From NCBI GenBank assembly GCA_001972305.1, contig BDDD01000078.1, forward strand, positions 408,489 to 472,488: DNA of 64,000 nt, in the 5' to 3' direction. The position numbers and the translations under genes were made by a program. Within the stretch, counting starts at the first letter, position 1, and each line of letters opens with the position of its first letter. This DNA comes from Cephalotus follicularis (taxonomy: Eukaryota > Streptophyta > Magnoliopsida > Oxalidales > Cephalotaceae). The notes under the pieces are model-generated. The model did no database searches. It had not been told where the DNA came from and was given only the letters and a program-made list of their open reading frames with translations. Below are positions 22,132 through 30,696 of the stretch, one piece after another.

Positions 22132-22844
22132 CATTATAGAATGGATTGCTATGGTTATGGATTGTACGGTTAGAGGTCAAATGGTTACGGATCCTATGGT
22201 TATGGAATGGATCGTTATTGAATGGATCATTATGGAATAGACTGTTATGGGATGGATATGGAATGGTGTGTTTACGGACATGTCATGGCTAGCAGAGCCA
22301 GAGATATTGAGGGTGTAGCAGAGTTCAGGCAGATCTCGGGGAGGTTCTCAGCAGAACCAGAGTTTTGATTATCAGCAGGGTAGTGGTTCTAGATAGCAAT
22401 ATCAGAGCCGTCCTAGTGCCAGTTCGCCTTCAGTGGTAGGGAGAGATCGTGGCAAGCAGCCTATAGGACTGATACTTGCCATTCAGGGTAGGGTATATAG
22501 TATTGATCAGACTATTACAGAGGGATCTACATCAGTGTTTAGAGGTACTATTTGAATCTATCAGCATATGGCGCGAACTCTTATGGAGTTGGGTTTAACC
22601 CATTCATACATTGCATCACATTTTATATGCCATGTTAATGTAGAGTCTGAACTTTTGCCTTTTATGATGGAGGTTACTACTCCAGCGGAGGAGTCTGTTG
22701 TTTCAGAATGGATATGCAAGTCTTATGTTTTAGAAATCGTTGACTGTGTTTTGCTAACAGAACTTATAGTGTTATCGATGGGTGAATTCGATGTGATCCT
22801 TGGGATTTATTGGTTATCGACACATTATGCTCATGTGGATTGTA
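22132..22844 (+). pseudogene. E2 gag end and protease remnant
   Basis: E2 resumes after element B. The first ~150 bases are ATGG-rich and resemble E LTR text. A gag C-terminal region then aligns with E1 12010-12180 ('gtgccagttcgccttcagtggtagg'). A protease follows in which the active site is replaced (ELGLTHSYIASHF versus IDPGSSHSY in E1), so it is dead. It continues EWICKSYVLEIVDC and EFDVILGIYWLSTHYAHVDC, and is cut at 22844 by the CACTA terminus. Confidence 0.8.
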
Positions 22845-23040
22845 CACTACTAAAAAACAGGGCAACAACGAGGGCAAATTGCAAGGGCGTGACAAGGGCA
22901 CAGTGATCCCCTCGCCGTTTAGTTGTTTTTTTATTTTTTTTGAAATAAGGCATGGCGAGGGCACTCTTACCCTCGCAATTCCCTCGCCATTTTCAAATGA
23001 ATTGACAGTGAGGGCACATACCCTTGCCATTCCCTAAACC
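22845..23040 (+). repeat. CACTA 5' terminus and subterminal repeats
   Basis: The terminus is CACTACTAAAAAAC. Repeated 8-10 bp words such as gcaagggc, gcgagggca and its complement ccctcgcca occur in both orientations within 200 bp. In CACTA elements such words are transposase-accessory binding sites; that role is inferred here. Confidence 0.75.
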
Positions 23041-23174
23041 TACATCTACCCGACACTTCCTTTTTTTTTTCTTTCTCACGCGTTTTTTCTTCCTCTCTTC
23101 TTCCTCAGCACCGCTCTCTCTCTCTCTCTCCTTGCACTCTCTCCTTGCTCTCTCTCGCCTCCGGTCAGAGTCAC
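23041..23174 (+). other. CACTA 5' untranslated region, pyrimidine-rich
   Basis: A T-run, then CT-rich sequence including a (CT)n stretch near 23112-23130. No gene. It ends with the left TSD (GTCAC, 23170-23174) of solo LTR S2. Confidence 0.5.
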
Positions 23175-24430
23175 TATAACACCCCCGACCCGAGTCCCCT
23201 TTATGCTCAAAGTGAGCCTCAGAGATCGGTTACATTCGTGGGGTGAACCATTAACCATCAAATCGTTTAATCAATTAACGATCCATTAATCATTTAATCT
23301 AACATTATTACTCAATAACTTCACAAGATCACATATGCTTACATCTTTGAAACACCAATTTCAAAATATCATATTCTCATTATCATGATCGTTTCTAATA
23401 CCTTTGCATTTGTACATCACTTAACATGTAACCTTACACAGCAGAAAAACATAAACTTATTACATCATAAAACAATCATATACTCACCTTTACCAATAAC
23501 TTCTCATACTCTCAAGTATGTTCAATAACTTTAGATATCATCATCTTACATAAAAACATCATAACCTATAGCATTCATTTCTTTACTTTAACATCTACAC
23601 ATCATTTATCATAAAACGTTACATGGCAGAAAACATTAACACATGACATTAAAACATAACTTCATAGCATATCATACTTCCTTTCCTTACACTTATTTTG
23701 CGAATTCCCTCTAAAGCTCGCAACTTCACGTTCAACGTTTCCTGGAAGATTTGTTTGAAAACAAGTCATTGAAAGGAGTGAGCTTTAAAGATCCCAGTAA
23801 GAAACATAGTCATAAAACGTTATCGAAATCCATTGTTTTTTATAATCTTTATCAAAACGTTTGCAATCATACATTTTCAAATATCACTGAAAATCATTTT
23901 CTAGTTTTATAAGACTAGAACATTTCACTTTCGAAATCCATTTTTAGGATAACTTTCATAAAATCTAAACACTTCATAAAATCATACTTTTGTTTAGTGT
24001 ATAACACCGCATACTTGACTTGAAAACAATCAAGAACATTTTCCAATCATACCTTCTTTTGGCTTGTATCACAGCCATACTTGAAAACATCAGTAAAATC
24101 GTTTTCTTCACATTCATAAACAAAACATCTTTCAAACTCTTTTTTTCTGTTCATATCTCATGAAACAGAACATTTCATAAAACTTAGTGGTCGTGAACCT
24201 TTAATGAACCCTTTCACACCGCTTCACCGGGGCATTGTGCACTCCCCGATTACTATCCTTACATAACATGCATGTCCGTGAGCATGCTCGGCTCCATTAA
24301 CATTGAGCATCTCGCTCCATTCCCCTTGGATCGCAATCCAAGGGTGGTTCATTCATTAATATTTACTAGATTAATCCTCACTGGATCGCAATCCAGTAGT
24401 TGTTCATGTCATAAATTCATTTCATAAAAC

Positions 24431-24694
24431 ATTTCTTAATACTTTGAGTGACTAGCTCAAAGCATTCATGACACATTTCTCTTCATTCCAGTAATTAACT
24501 CAAATGCATTCATAAAACATTTCTCTTCATTTCAGTACTTAACTCAAATACATTCATAAAACATTTATCTTCATTTGAGTACTTAACTCAAATGCATTCA
24601 TAAAAAATTTCTCTTCATTTGAGTATTTAACTCAAATGCATTCATAAAACATTTCTCTTCATTTGAGTAGTTAGCTCAAATGCATTCATAAAAC
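24431..24694. repeat. 44-bp tandem repeat, six copies
   Basis: Exactly 264 bp = 6 x 44. Each unit runs 'atttctcttc', then 'atttgagtac', 'ttaactcaaa', 'tgcattcata', 'aaac', with few changes; the first unit is the most divergent. Each unit holds an inverted repeat, TTTGAGT and ACTCAAA around ACTTA. The related J LTR shows only one diverged unit near 59273-59310, so the array grew in this copy or lineage. Confidence 0.9.
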
Positions 24695-25195
24695 AGTTTT
24701 TGCATAACATTTCTAAATCATGAATTTCATATAGAAATAAACACTTTCATAGAAAACTTAAAACATAAACATTAAAGTAGACATCTTTACGAATTCAGAA
24801 AGCTAAAGATCGTAAAAATTGGTTGAGAATCGAATCCTCTATGAATTTTTGAAGTCAAAGCTTCTATATGAAAACAGAACATGATCAGTAGAATGAAACA
24901 TGGATTCTCATCAAGAATTCGATAGAATTTTGAGAAGCATAAAACATAACATTTGGAGTAGACATCTAGAAGTTTCTAAAACATTAAACCATTCAAAATT
25001 TCATCGAGAAATGAGAAATATATGAATAAAACTATCTGCTGCATAATTTGGAAGTAAAACAGAGGAATAACTTTGATAAAAATGGGTATTGGATTTCCTT
25101 ACCTCAATTTGATCTCCTTCTCTCTTGCTCTCCCACAAATTCTCCTCTCCAAACTCAGCAGAAAACTAACCATTGCTCAACAGAAGTGATACATA

Positions 25196-25203
25196 CATAT
25201 ATA
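25196..25203 (-). promoter_or_regulatory. Candidate TATA box of S2
   Basis: In sense it is CTATATATG, about 240 bp downstream of the palindrome array. Confidence 0.4.
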
Positions 25204-25435
25204 GGAGAGACAAACTTGGAGGCCAAACTTGCATGGTGTCATCCATGACCCCACCCATGTGAGTTTGCCTCCTAGTTGCCCGTGTGTTTATTTCAATCCA
25301 ATCCAATGATGCCACCTGCCTCTTTCCATCAGAAAAACATAAGTCTTCATTCCCTTGCATGACACGTGTCCCACAATAATTTTAAATCCTCCAAAACGGG
25401 ACAAAAAGCTAGAATTCTGCACCTAATACAGAGCA

Positions 25436-25655
25436 AAGCGTCGACTCTTTATCCCTAAGCGTCGTCGGTCACGGGCTTATCCTGAGTTCTCCAACTTCTA
25501 TCCAGACTAAAGCGCTGACGCTTTCCTACAAAGCGTCACCGCTTTAAGTCTTGTCCAGGTCAACCTCAATACTAGATTTCGAAGCGTCGAAGCTTACATT
25601 TGGAGCATCATCAGTTTACCACCAAAGCGTCGACTCTTTACTTGGAACCGTCGGC
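25436..25655. repeat. AGCGTCGACGCT palindrome array in S2, 8 sites
   Basis: Core hexamers start at 25440, 25461, 25514, 25535, 25586, 25607, 25629 and 25650. Gaps within the groups are 21, 21, 21, 22 and 21 bp; the groups are 51-53 bp apart. It lies near the sense start of the LTR. Confidence 0.88.
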
Positions 25656-25706
25656 GCTTAAGCCAGAATTTCCAGTCCAAAGCAATAACTAATTTCAGTT
25701 TTCTTT

Positions 25707-25800
25707 CGGGGGCGCTGCCCCCGAGCCCCTGCCCGCTGTCGGGGCAGTGGGACCCTCAGTCCGCTCACCGGGGAGCGGAACCCCTGAACCCCTAGAGCGT
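25707..25800. repeat. GC-rich block with hairpin potential in S2
   Basis: A sharply GC-rich island in AT-rich LTR. GGGGGC, GCT, GCCCCC can form a six-pair stem with a three-base loop at 25708-25722. Further G/C runs follow (ggggcagtggg, gctcaccggggagcgg). Confidence 0.7.
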
Positions 25801-25903
25801 ATGGTCATATTACGGGTCCCTTGAAATATTTTCCAATTTACACAATAGCAATCATCTTTCCATAGTTAATATATTTAATGGAAATTCGGGTCATTACAGT
25901 CAC

Positions 25904-26134
25904 CGTCGCTGATATCTTCTCCTCTGGCCAATCTCCAAGCTTGGATTGCAGGTATTAGAATTAATTTGTATTTATAACACACACATATATNGTAAATATG
26001 TATATGAAATATGTGTAGGTATATATATATATGTGTGTGTGTGTGTATGTATGTATGTATCTATATATATATATATATAATTTACATATATAAAATTATT
26101 ACTAATGTATTGTATATATATAATATTACTAATG

Positions 26135-26175
<41 letters not shown>

Positions 26176-26713
26176 GATATTGTTGTTTTATAAATACATA
26201 TAATTTGTAAATAAGTAAAGTAATAAAATATGTGTATATTATGTATGTATTATTGCATACATAAATATATTATATATTATATGTATTGTATATAGAATTC
26301 AATTGCCTATTATGATTAAAGACGAGAGAAACCTTAGATTTCCGTTCATGATTCATTCAATAGGAGTGAATCATGAATTGTCCAGTTCGTCCACTGTAGC
26401 ATATATCGTTATTTTGCGTACATAGTTTTTTCCAAGGAAGTTTCGGCGACACTCCATAAACATGTTCGTCGGATGCATAATTAAACCGATTAATTCAGTT
26501 TAATTCATGTATTTCAGGAACTGTGGGGAGATGCTGCCAAAATTTTCTCTGAGTGAACTATGCACGTCGGATAACGATATCAGTGGAGGTACGTAGTCGG
26601 GAATGGGATAGGGCCATACATTTTAGAGTTAGGTGGTGATATACACTTCAGTCAATGCATTTTGAAAAAAGAATACTTGAATCTAACAATCTTCTACCCT
26701 ACTTGTAGAAAAA
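25904..26713 (+). other. CACTA 5' gene region with possible introns and microsatellites
   Basis: Following S2, a short possible exon ends at ...ttgcag|gtatt (donor near 25952). The acceptor ...tttcag|gaactg near 26517 would make 25952-26517 an intron. A second donor (gag|gtacgt, 26589) and acceptor (cttgtag|aaaa, 26708) would precede the transposase ATG at 26714. One undetermined base (N) is at 25991. These splice sites are guesses from consensus only. Confidence 0.4.
26011..26175. repeat. Compound (GT)n / (TA)n / (GTAT)n microsatellite
   Basis: Runs of (TA)n, (GT)n and gtat at 26021-26086, then a long (GT)n tract at about 26138-26172. The short ORF across it is repeat translation and not a gene. 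Confidence 0.93.
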
Positions 26714-27829
26714 ATGTGTGTGGACAAGAGTTTGATGAATAGGCTGGCTGTCCGGGGGTTACTAAGGGAGGAATTTAACAGGGGTGTGCTCGCTCTCTTA
26801 GATTTTGCATTCTCAAACGAACAGTTTGTCTGGAATAGTATGATAAAATATCCTTGTAGCCATTGCAAGTTAAGGGCGTTTGGAACTCGATATGAGATGC
26901 GGTTACATTTGTTGAAGAATGGTTTCACCCCCCCATTACATGTTGTGGGATCACATGTGGAAAGGAGGGAATGTTGTCGACCTGCAATGGAGCAGCCAAA
27001 CCCCTCAGGTTCGAGCAATCCTTTTGTTGATCTCGTAGTGGATGCTGGGGGGTTCGAGTTTGATACTCGTGAACATGACGAAACGGCCGATGAACTTCCG
27101 AATCCCAATGCCAAGAAGTTCTATGACCTACTTAAGGATGAGGTTGAACCGTTGTGGAATGGCTGTAAAAAACACACCAAGCTATCTATGATGACGCGAC
27201 TCATGAATGTCAAGTCCAACTATGGGATTTCTAATGAAGGGGCCAAGGAAATTCTTCAGATCGTTAAGAGCGGAATACATGAGGATGAGAAGTTACAGGA
27301 GTCTTATTACAACCTGAAACAAATTATGAAGACATTGGGATTAGGCTACAACAAGATAGACGCATGTGTCAATGATTGTATGTTGTATTACGAGGATCAG
27401 CACAAGTGTGCTGCAGAGTGTCCAATATGTAATCATCCTAGATTCAAACCTAGTGGTGGCGGAAAGAGAAAGAAACAGATACCTTACAAGGTTTTGCGAC
27501 ACTTTCCAGTGACACCAAGACTTCAGAGGTTGTTTCAATCAGACAAACTATCTACTGATATGAGGTGTCATAGTAACAAGATGAAGGATAATGATGGTGA
27601 CGAAGTGGGAATGATACACCCGGTTGATGGTGAACCTTGGAAACACTTTGATATTACTTTTCCATCTTTTGCTGCAGAGGTTGGCAATGTTAGAATAGGA
27701 ATAGCAACGGATGGGTTTTGTCCTTTTGGGGTTAGTAGTGGTGTTTACTCTTGCTGGCCTTTGGGAGAGTACATAATTGGACTAAGCGAAGTATCTTTTT
27801 CGAGCTTCCATATTGGAGTAAAGTACTAG
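26714..27829 (+). pseudogene. CACTA transposase, N-terminal part (Transpos_assoc + start of tnp2)
   Basis: TNPD-type transposase, which cuts and joins CACTA ends in the nucleus. The open frame has 371 codons where family members usually have about a thousand. Residues 1-65 fit the transposase-associated domain (MCVDKSLMNR start, YPCSHCKLRAFG metal-like Cys pair, MRLHLLKNGF). From about residue 155 the tnp2 domain starts: LMNVKSNYGISNEG, CMLYYEDQHKCAAECPICNH with its CxxC, QIPYKVLRHFPVTPRLQRLF and IATDGFCPFG. After CPFGVSS the frame drifts and ends. About 250 residues of the tnp2 core are missing before the next recognisable piece, so the catalytic domain is incomplete. Confidence 0.85.
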
Positions 27830-28640
27830 TCAGACACAAGTTGGACGTCATGCACATCGAGAAGAATGTGTTTGAAAATATATTCAACACGGTCATGAAT
27901 GTGAAGGGACAATCCAAGGACCACGTACAAGCTCGACTTGATCTGAAAGAGTTGAGAATAAGACCTAAACTGCATGAAGAACAGGTCAATGGGCGGTTGA
28001 TATTGCCACAAGCAAAATATTCACTTAACAGTGAATAGGTCAAACAAGTTTATGAATGGATGACAAAGATCAGGTTTCCGGATGGATACACCTCAAAGAT
28101 ATGTCGGTGTATGAATGTTTCAGAGTGTAAGGTTTCGGGATTAAAGAGCCATGATTTCCATGTCTTCATGCAGTGGCTTTTTCCGATTGCATTTTTTGAG
28201 TTCCTGCCGAGAAATATCTTGGTGGTGTTGGTCGAGGTCAGTGATTTTTCTGGAATAAATACTCAACATCCGACAGTGCTGTGAAGATGGACTTGCTCTA
28301 GAGTAACATTGTGCAAACAATTTGCAAAATGGAGAATATATTTCCTCCATCTTTTTTTGATTCGATGGAACATCTTCTCGTCTACCTAGTTTAAGAAGCG
28401 AAAGTATGTGGGCCGGTTCATAATATATGAATGTATCCCATTGAGAGGTACAAATACTCATTGTTTCTCTTTCTGAAAATGTTCATCTTTTTGTCATGCA
28501 TTATAATTACATATTTTATTACAGAGAGCTATTAGATCTAAAGAAGATGGTCAAGAACAAAGCTCGTGTGGAAGGGTCGATCGCCGAGGCATACATCATT
28601 CCCGAGTTGACAACGTTTTGTTCGTATTATTTCAAACCTG
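27751..28640 (+). pseudogene. CACTA transposase, end of tnp2 and DUF4218-like part (broken)
   Basis: The transposase continues in a different frame. KRSIFFELPYWSKVLVRHKLD and VMHIEKNVFENIFNTVMNVKG are the conserved tnp2 C-terminal block. A stop follows YSLNSE; then FPDGYTSKICRCMNVSECKV and GLKSHDFHVFMQWLFPIAF match the start of the DUF4218 type. Frameshifts follow, and the conserved MVKNKARVEGSIAEAYI and TTFCSYYF near 28540-28640 close that domain. The order matches intact plant CACTA proteins. There are at least two frameshifts and several stops. Confidence 0.8.
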
Positions 28641-29283
28641 ATGTCCCGAAGAGGCTAAATAGAACTAAGAGAAACTGGGATGGGGGCGTCGTTGCTAGTA
28701 ATGGATTGCTATCCATATTTACTCATCCCAGTAAAGCAACGGGCAAGACAGAGAACAGACATATGACAAACCAAGAATACGAGGCTGCATATTTGTACAT
28801 CCTTCTGAACTGGGATGAAGTCAACCCTCTGGTTGAGTAAGTACAAATATATATTCTACTAAGTTTATACTCTATTTATACAAATTGTGCAATTTGAACA
28901 TATCTCACTTATATTCTTTGCTGTAGCGAGTACGACCAACTTGTTATGGAAGTAAACCCTAAAATCACCCCCAAACAAATTGAAGAATAACATGATGCAC
29001 ACTTTGTGAAATGGTTTCCAAAGCCGTGTAAGTAATGCCAGAATATGTCTACAAAGAGTTTATAAGTTTCATGAATTTTAATTGTTCATGTTGATTTCTA
29101 TGTTACGTGTGTACAATCCACACTTAATAGGTTAAGAACGACAACGAAGTTGACGCCCGTCTATGACATTTAGCAAGTGCACCTGCAACAAAAGTGAGGT
29201 CGAGGAAGGGTTATGTCGTCAACCGGTACAAGTTTCACACTAAAGATGCATCGAGGACCTGAACAACTCAAAATTGGGGTACA
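28641..29283 (+). pseudogene. CACTA transposase linker, decayed
   Basis: Readable transposase text continues: RNWDGGVVASNG and MTNQEYEAAYLYILLNWDEV to a stop at 28840. A low-complexity AT-rich gap follows, which might have been an intron, then EYDQLVMEVNPKITPKQIEE and a stop. From 29120 there are short pieces of the region before DUF4216 (VNRYKFHTKDASRT). Nothing functional remains. Confidence 0.6.
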
Positions 29284-29880
29284 ATGATAAGGGGAAGCAC
29301 TTGGAATGATAGTTTTAGTGGCTTCTACGGAGCCTTGGTCAACGTTGTGGAGCTCGATTTCTACGGAAAAGATAGCAAAGTTGCTTTATTCAAGTGTGAT
29401 TGGGTTGACACTTTGGATAGAGGTACCAGAGTGGATGAGTTTGGGATTGTTCGTCTGAACCCAGAAAAGGAACTCCCTACATACGAGCCGTTCATGCTAG
29501 CTAGTAAAGTTGTGCAAGTGTTCTATGCACCCAGCGTCTCCAACGATCATAGGTACAAAGGGTGGGTGACTGTGATAAAAATTAAACCCAAAAATGCCTT
29601 CAGCCTTCCTGATTATGACGAAGAAGATGGCAACGATTTGGGTATGGATATGACATTGCAAGAAGATGTCGTCAGTGGTATGTCGACACATGTATCCATT
29701 GTTTCGGATAGGGATCCCCGTTTCACATCGCGGTTTTTGAAGGGCTTTCAAAAGGTGTGGGGTACGAGGCTCAGTTATAGTATAGATTTAAACCCACAGA
29801 CAGATGGGCAAACTGAGAGGACCATCCAGACCTTGGAGGATATGTTGAGGTCTTGTGCTTTGGAGTGGACTGGGAGCTGA
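29284..29880 (+). pseudogene. Chimeric ORF: CACTA DUF4216-like domain fused in frame to gypsy integrase
   Basis: This open frame has 198 codons. Residues 1 to about 120 are a CACTA transposase C-terminal domain of the DUF4216 type ([53 protein letters not shown]). From about residue 137 it is gypsy integrase core ([38 protein letters not shown]), ending at a stop after EWTGS. The join, near 29680-29692, contains GTCGACAC. The integrase part has the second Asp and the Glu of the DD35E triad but not the first Asp. Expression is unknown; this is most simply a deletion or recombination junction between two dead elements. Confidence 0.75.
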
Positions 29881-30642
29881 GATGAATATTTGAGCTTAGT
29901 GGAGTTTGCCTACAATAATAGTAGGCGCGCTAGTATCCGTATGGCTCCGTTTGGGGGTGTTACAGAATGTGGTATCAGAGACAGGTTTCGATCCTGTGAC
30001 CTGTGGGTTATAGGCCTACCATAGGTTTCGTTTGAAGCATTATATGGGAGGAAGTGTCAAACTCCGACATGTTGGGATGAGGTCGGAGAACTAGTTATTG
30101 AGGGACCCAAGCTAGTGCAGATCACTACTGAAAAAGTGGCTATAGAAAGGGAAAGATTGAAGGCAGCTCAATCTCGACAGAAAAGTTATGCAGACAGACA
30201 TCGAAGGGACTTGGAGTTCAAAGTAGGTGAACATGTGTTCTTAAAGGTTTCACCTTGGAAAGGAGTCCGACGGTTTGGGTTAAAAGGAAAGTTGAGTCCA
30301 CGGTTTATAGGACCCTTTGAAATTCAGGAAAAGGTGGGCACTATTGTACATCGGTTAGCTTTGCCTCCGCAGTTGGCACATGTCCATAGTGTGTTCCACG
30401 TGTCTCTGTTGAGGGGTTATCAGTATCATGCCCTGCATGTGGTTCACTATCCTCTGGATAGTATTCGGGAGGATCTATCTCGTGATGTGGAGGCTGAGGC
30501 TATTCTGGATAGACAGGAGCGGGTGACACTTAGTAAAATCGTTCCTTTTGTGAAAGTTTTGTGGACGAACCATCCCGAACGTGAAGCTACTTGGGATTTG
30601 GAGGAGCACATTTGGGAGCAATACCCTCACTTTTTTGCTTAA
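29687..30642 (+). pseudogene. Element F integrase and chromodomain-like tail
   Basis: This is the 3' end of a gypsy pol gene of a different family from A-E. It starts within the catalytic core ([11 protein letters not shown]), stops after EWTGS, then reads EYLSLVEFAYNN to MAPF. There an insertion of about 80 bp (29953-30028) breaks the gene before EALYGRKCQTPTCWDEVGE. After it, from 30034, the frame is open: KSYADRHRRDLEFKVGEHVF, WKGVRRFGLKGKLSPRFIG and HSVFHVSLLRGYQ. It ends in a chromodomain-like tail, VPFVKVLWTNHPEREATWDLE, with stop TAA at 30640-30642. The upstream gag to integrase N-terminus is absent. Confidence 0.85.
29953..30028 (+). repeat. Inserted LTR-end/PBS/leader fragment inside the F integrase gene
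   Basis: A 76-bp insert splits the codons for MAPF|EALYG. It reads GGGGGTGTTACA (LTR end of this family), then GAATG, then TGGTATCAGAGA (PBS), then leader sequence. It is flanked by CGTTT at 29948-29952 and 30029-30033. CCGTTTGGGGGTGTTA also occurs naturally at the F LTR end (33435-33450), so the left edge is a microhomology. Confidence 0.85.
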
Positions 30643-30683
30643 GGTATAAGTATGTCTATGATTTCGGGACGAAATCTCTTTTT

Positions 30684-30696
30684 AAGCGGGGGTGGA
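30684..30696 (+). other. Polypurine tract of element F
   Basis: AAGCGGGGGTGGA lies just before TGTAACC at 30697. Confidence 0.8.

Larger units (their letters stand above)
23175..25898 (-). mobile_element. Solo LTR S2 inside the CACTA element
   Basis: This 2724-bp unit has a perfect 5-bp TSD GTCAC (23170-23174 and 25899-25903). In sense (minus) it starts TGTAATGACCCGAA and ends GGGGGTGTTATA, where the expected final CA is TA. Internal words match the J LTR at 58580-60331 ('gcttcaccgggg', 'gtgcactc'), so it belongs to the same gypsy family. It has no PBS or coding region. It contains a palindrome array, a GC-rich hairpin block and a six-copy 44-bp tandem repeat. Confidence 0.92.
22845..29686 (+). 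mobile_element. CACTA (En/Spm-like) DNA transposon K, 3' truncated
   Basis: It begins CACTACTAAAAAACAG at 22845 inside E2, a CACTA-type terminal inverted repeat. Subterminal short repeats follow (gcgagggca, ccctcgcca). A transposase gene with the plant CACTA domain order lies at 26714-29686. No matching 3' terminal repeat is seen: the transposase text passes directly into gypsy integrase sequence at about 29687. Solo LTR S2 sits in its 5' part. It is not mobile on its own, with one end and much of the catalytic domain gone. Confidence 0.85.

Noticed and set aside
25048..25360. Short ORFs in solo LTR S2 on both strands
   Set aside because: They lie in U3/R of an LTR with a candidate TATA box, and no protein features are seen.
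26011..26193. ORF rich in Tyr, Ile, Cys and Val
   Set aside because: It is translation of the (TA)n/(GT)n microsatellite.
26714..29686. Domesticated host transposase gene
   Set aside because: It has frameshifts, stops and a missing catalytic section, and the CACTA terminus is present; a dead transposon explains it.
22845..29686. CACTA insertion into E2 with integrase at 29687 being the rest of E2
   Set aside because: The gene jumps from protease end to integrase core and the following LTR (TGTAACC...TGTTATA) differs from the E LTR. The 3' CACTA end is also missing, so a simple insertion does not fit.
29683..29688. GTCGAC at the CACTA/integrase junction as a recombination signal
   Set aside because: One six-base match at a single junction is not evidence; no array is present there.
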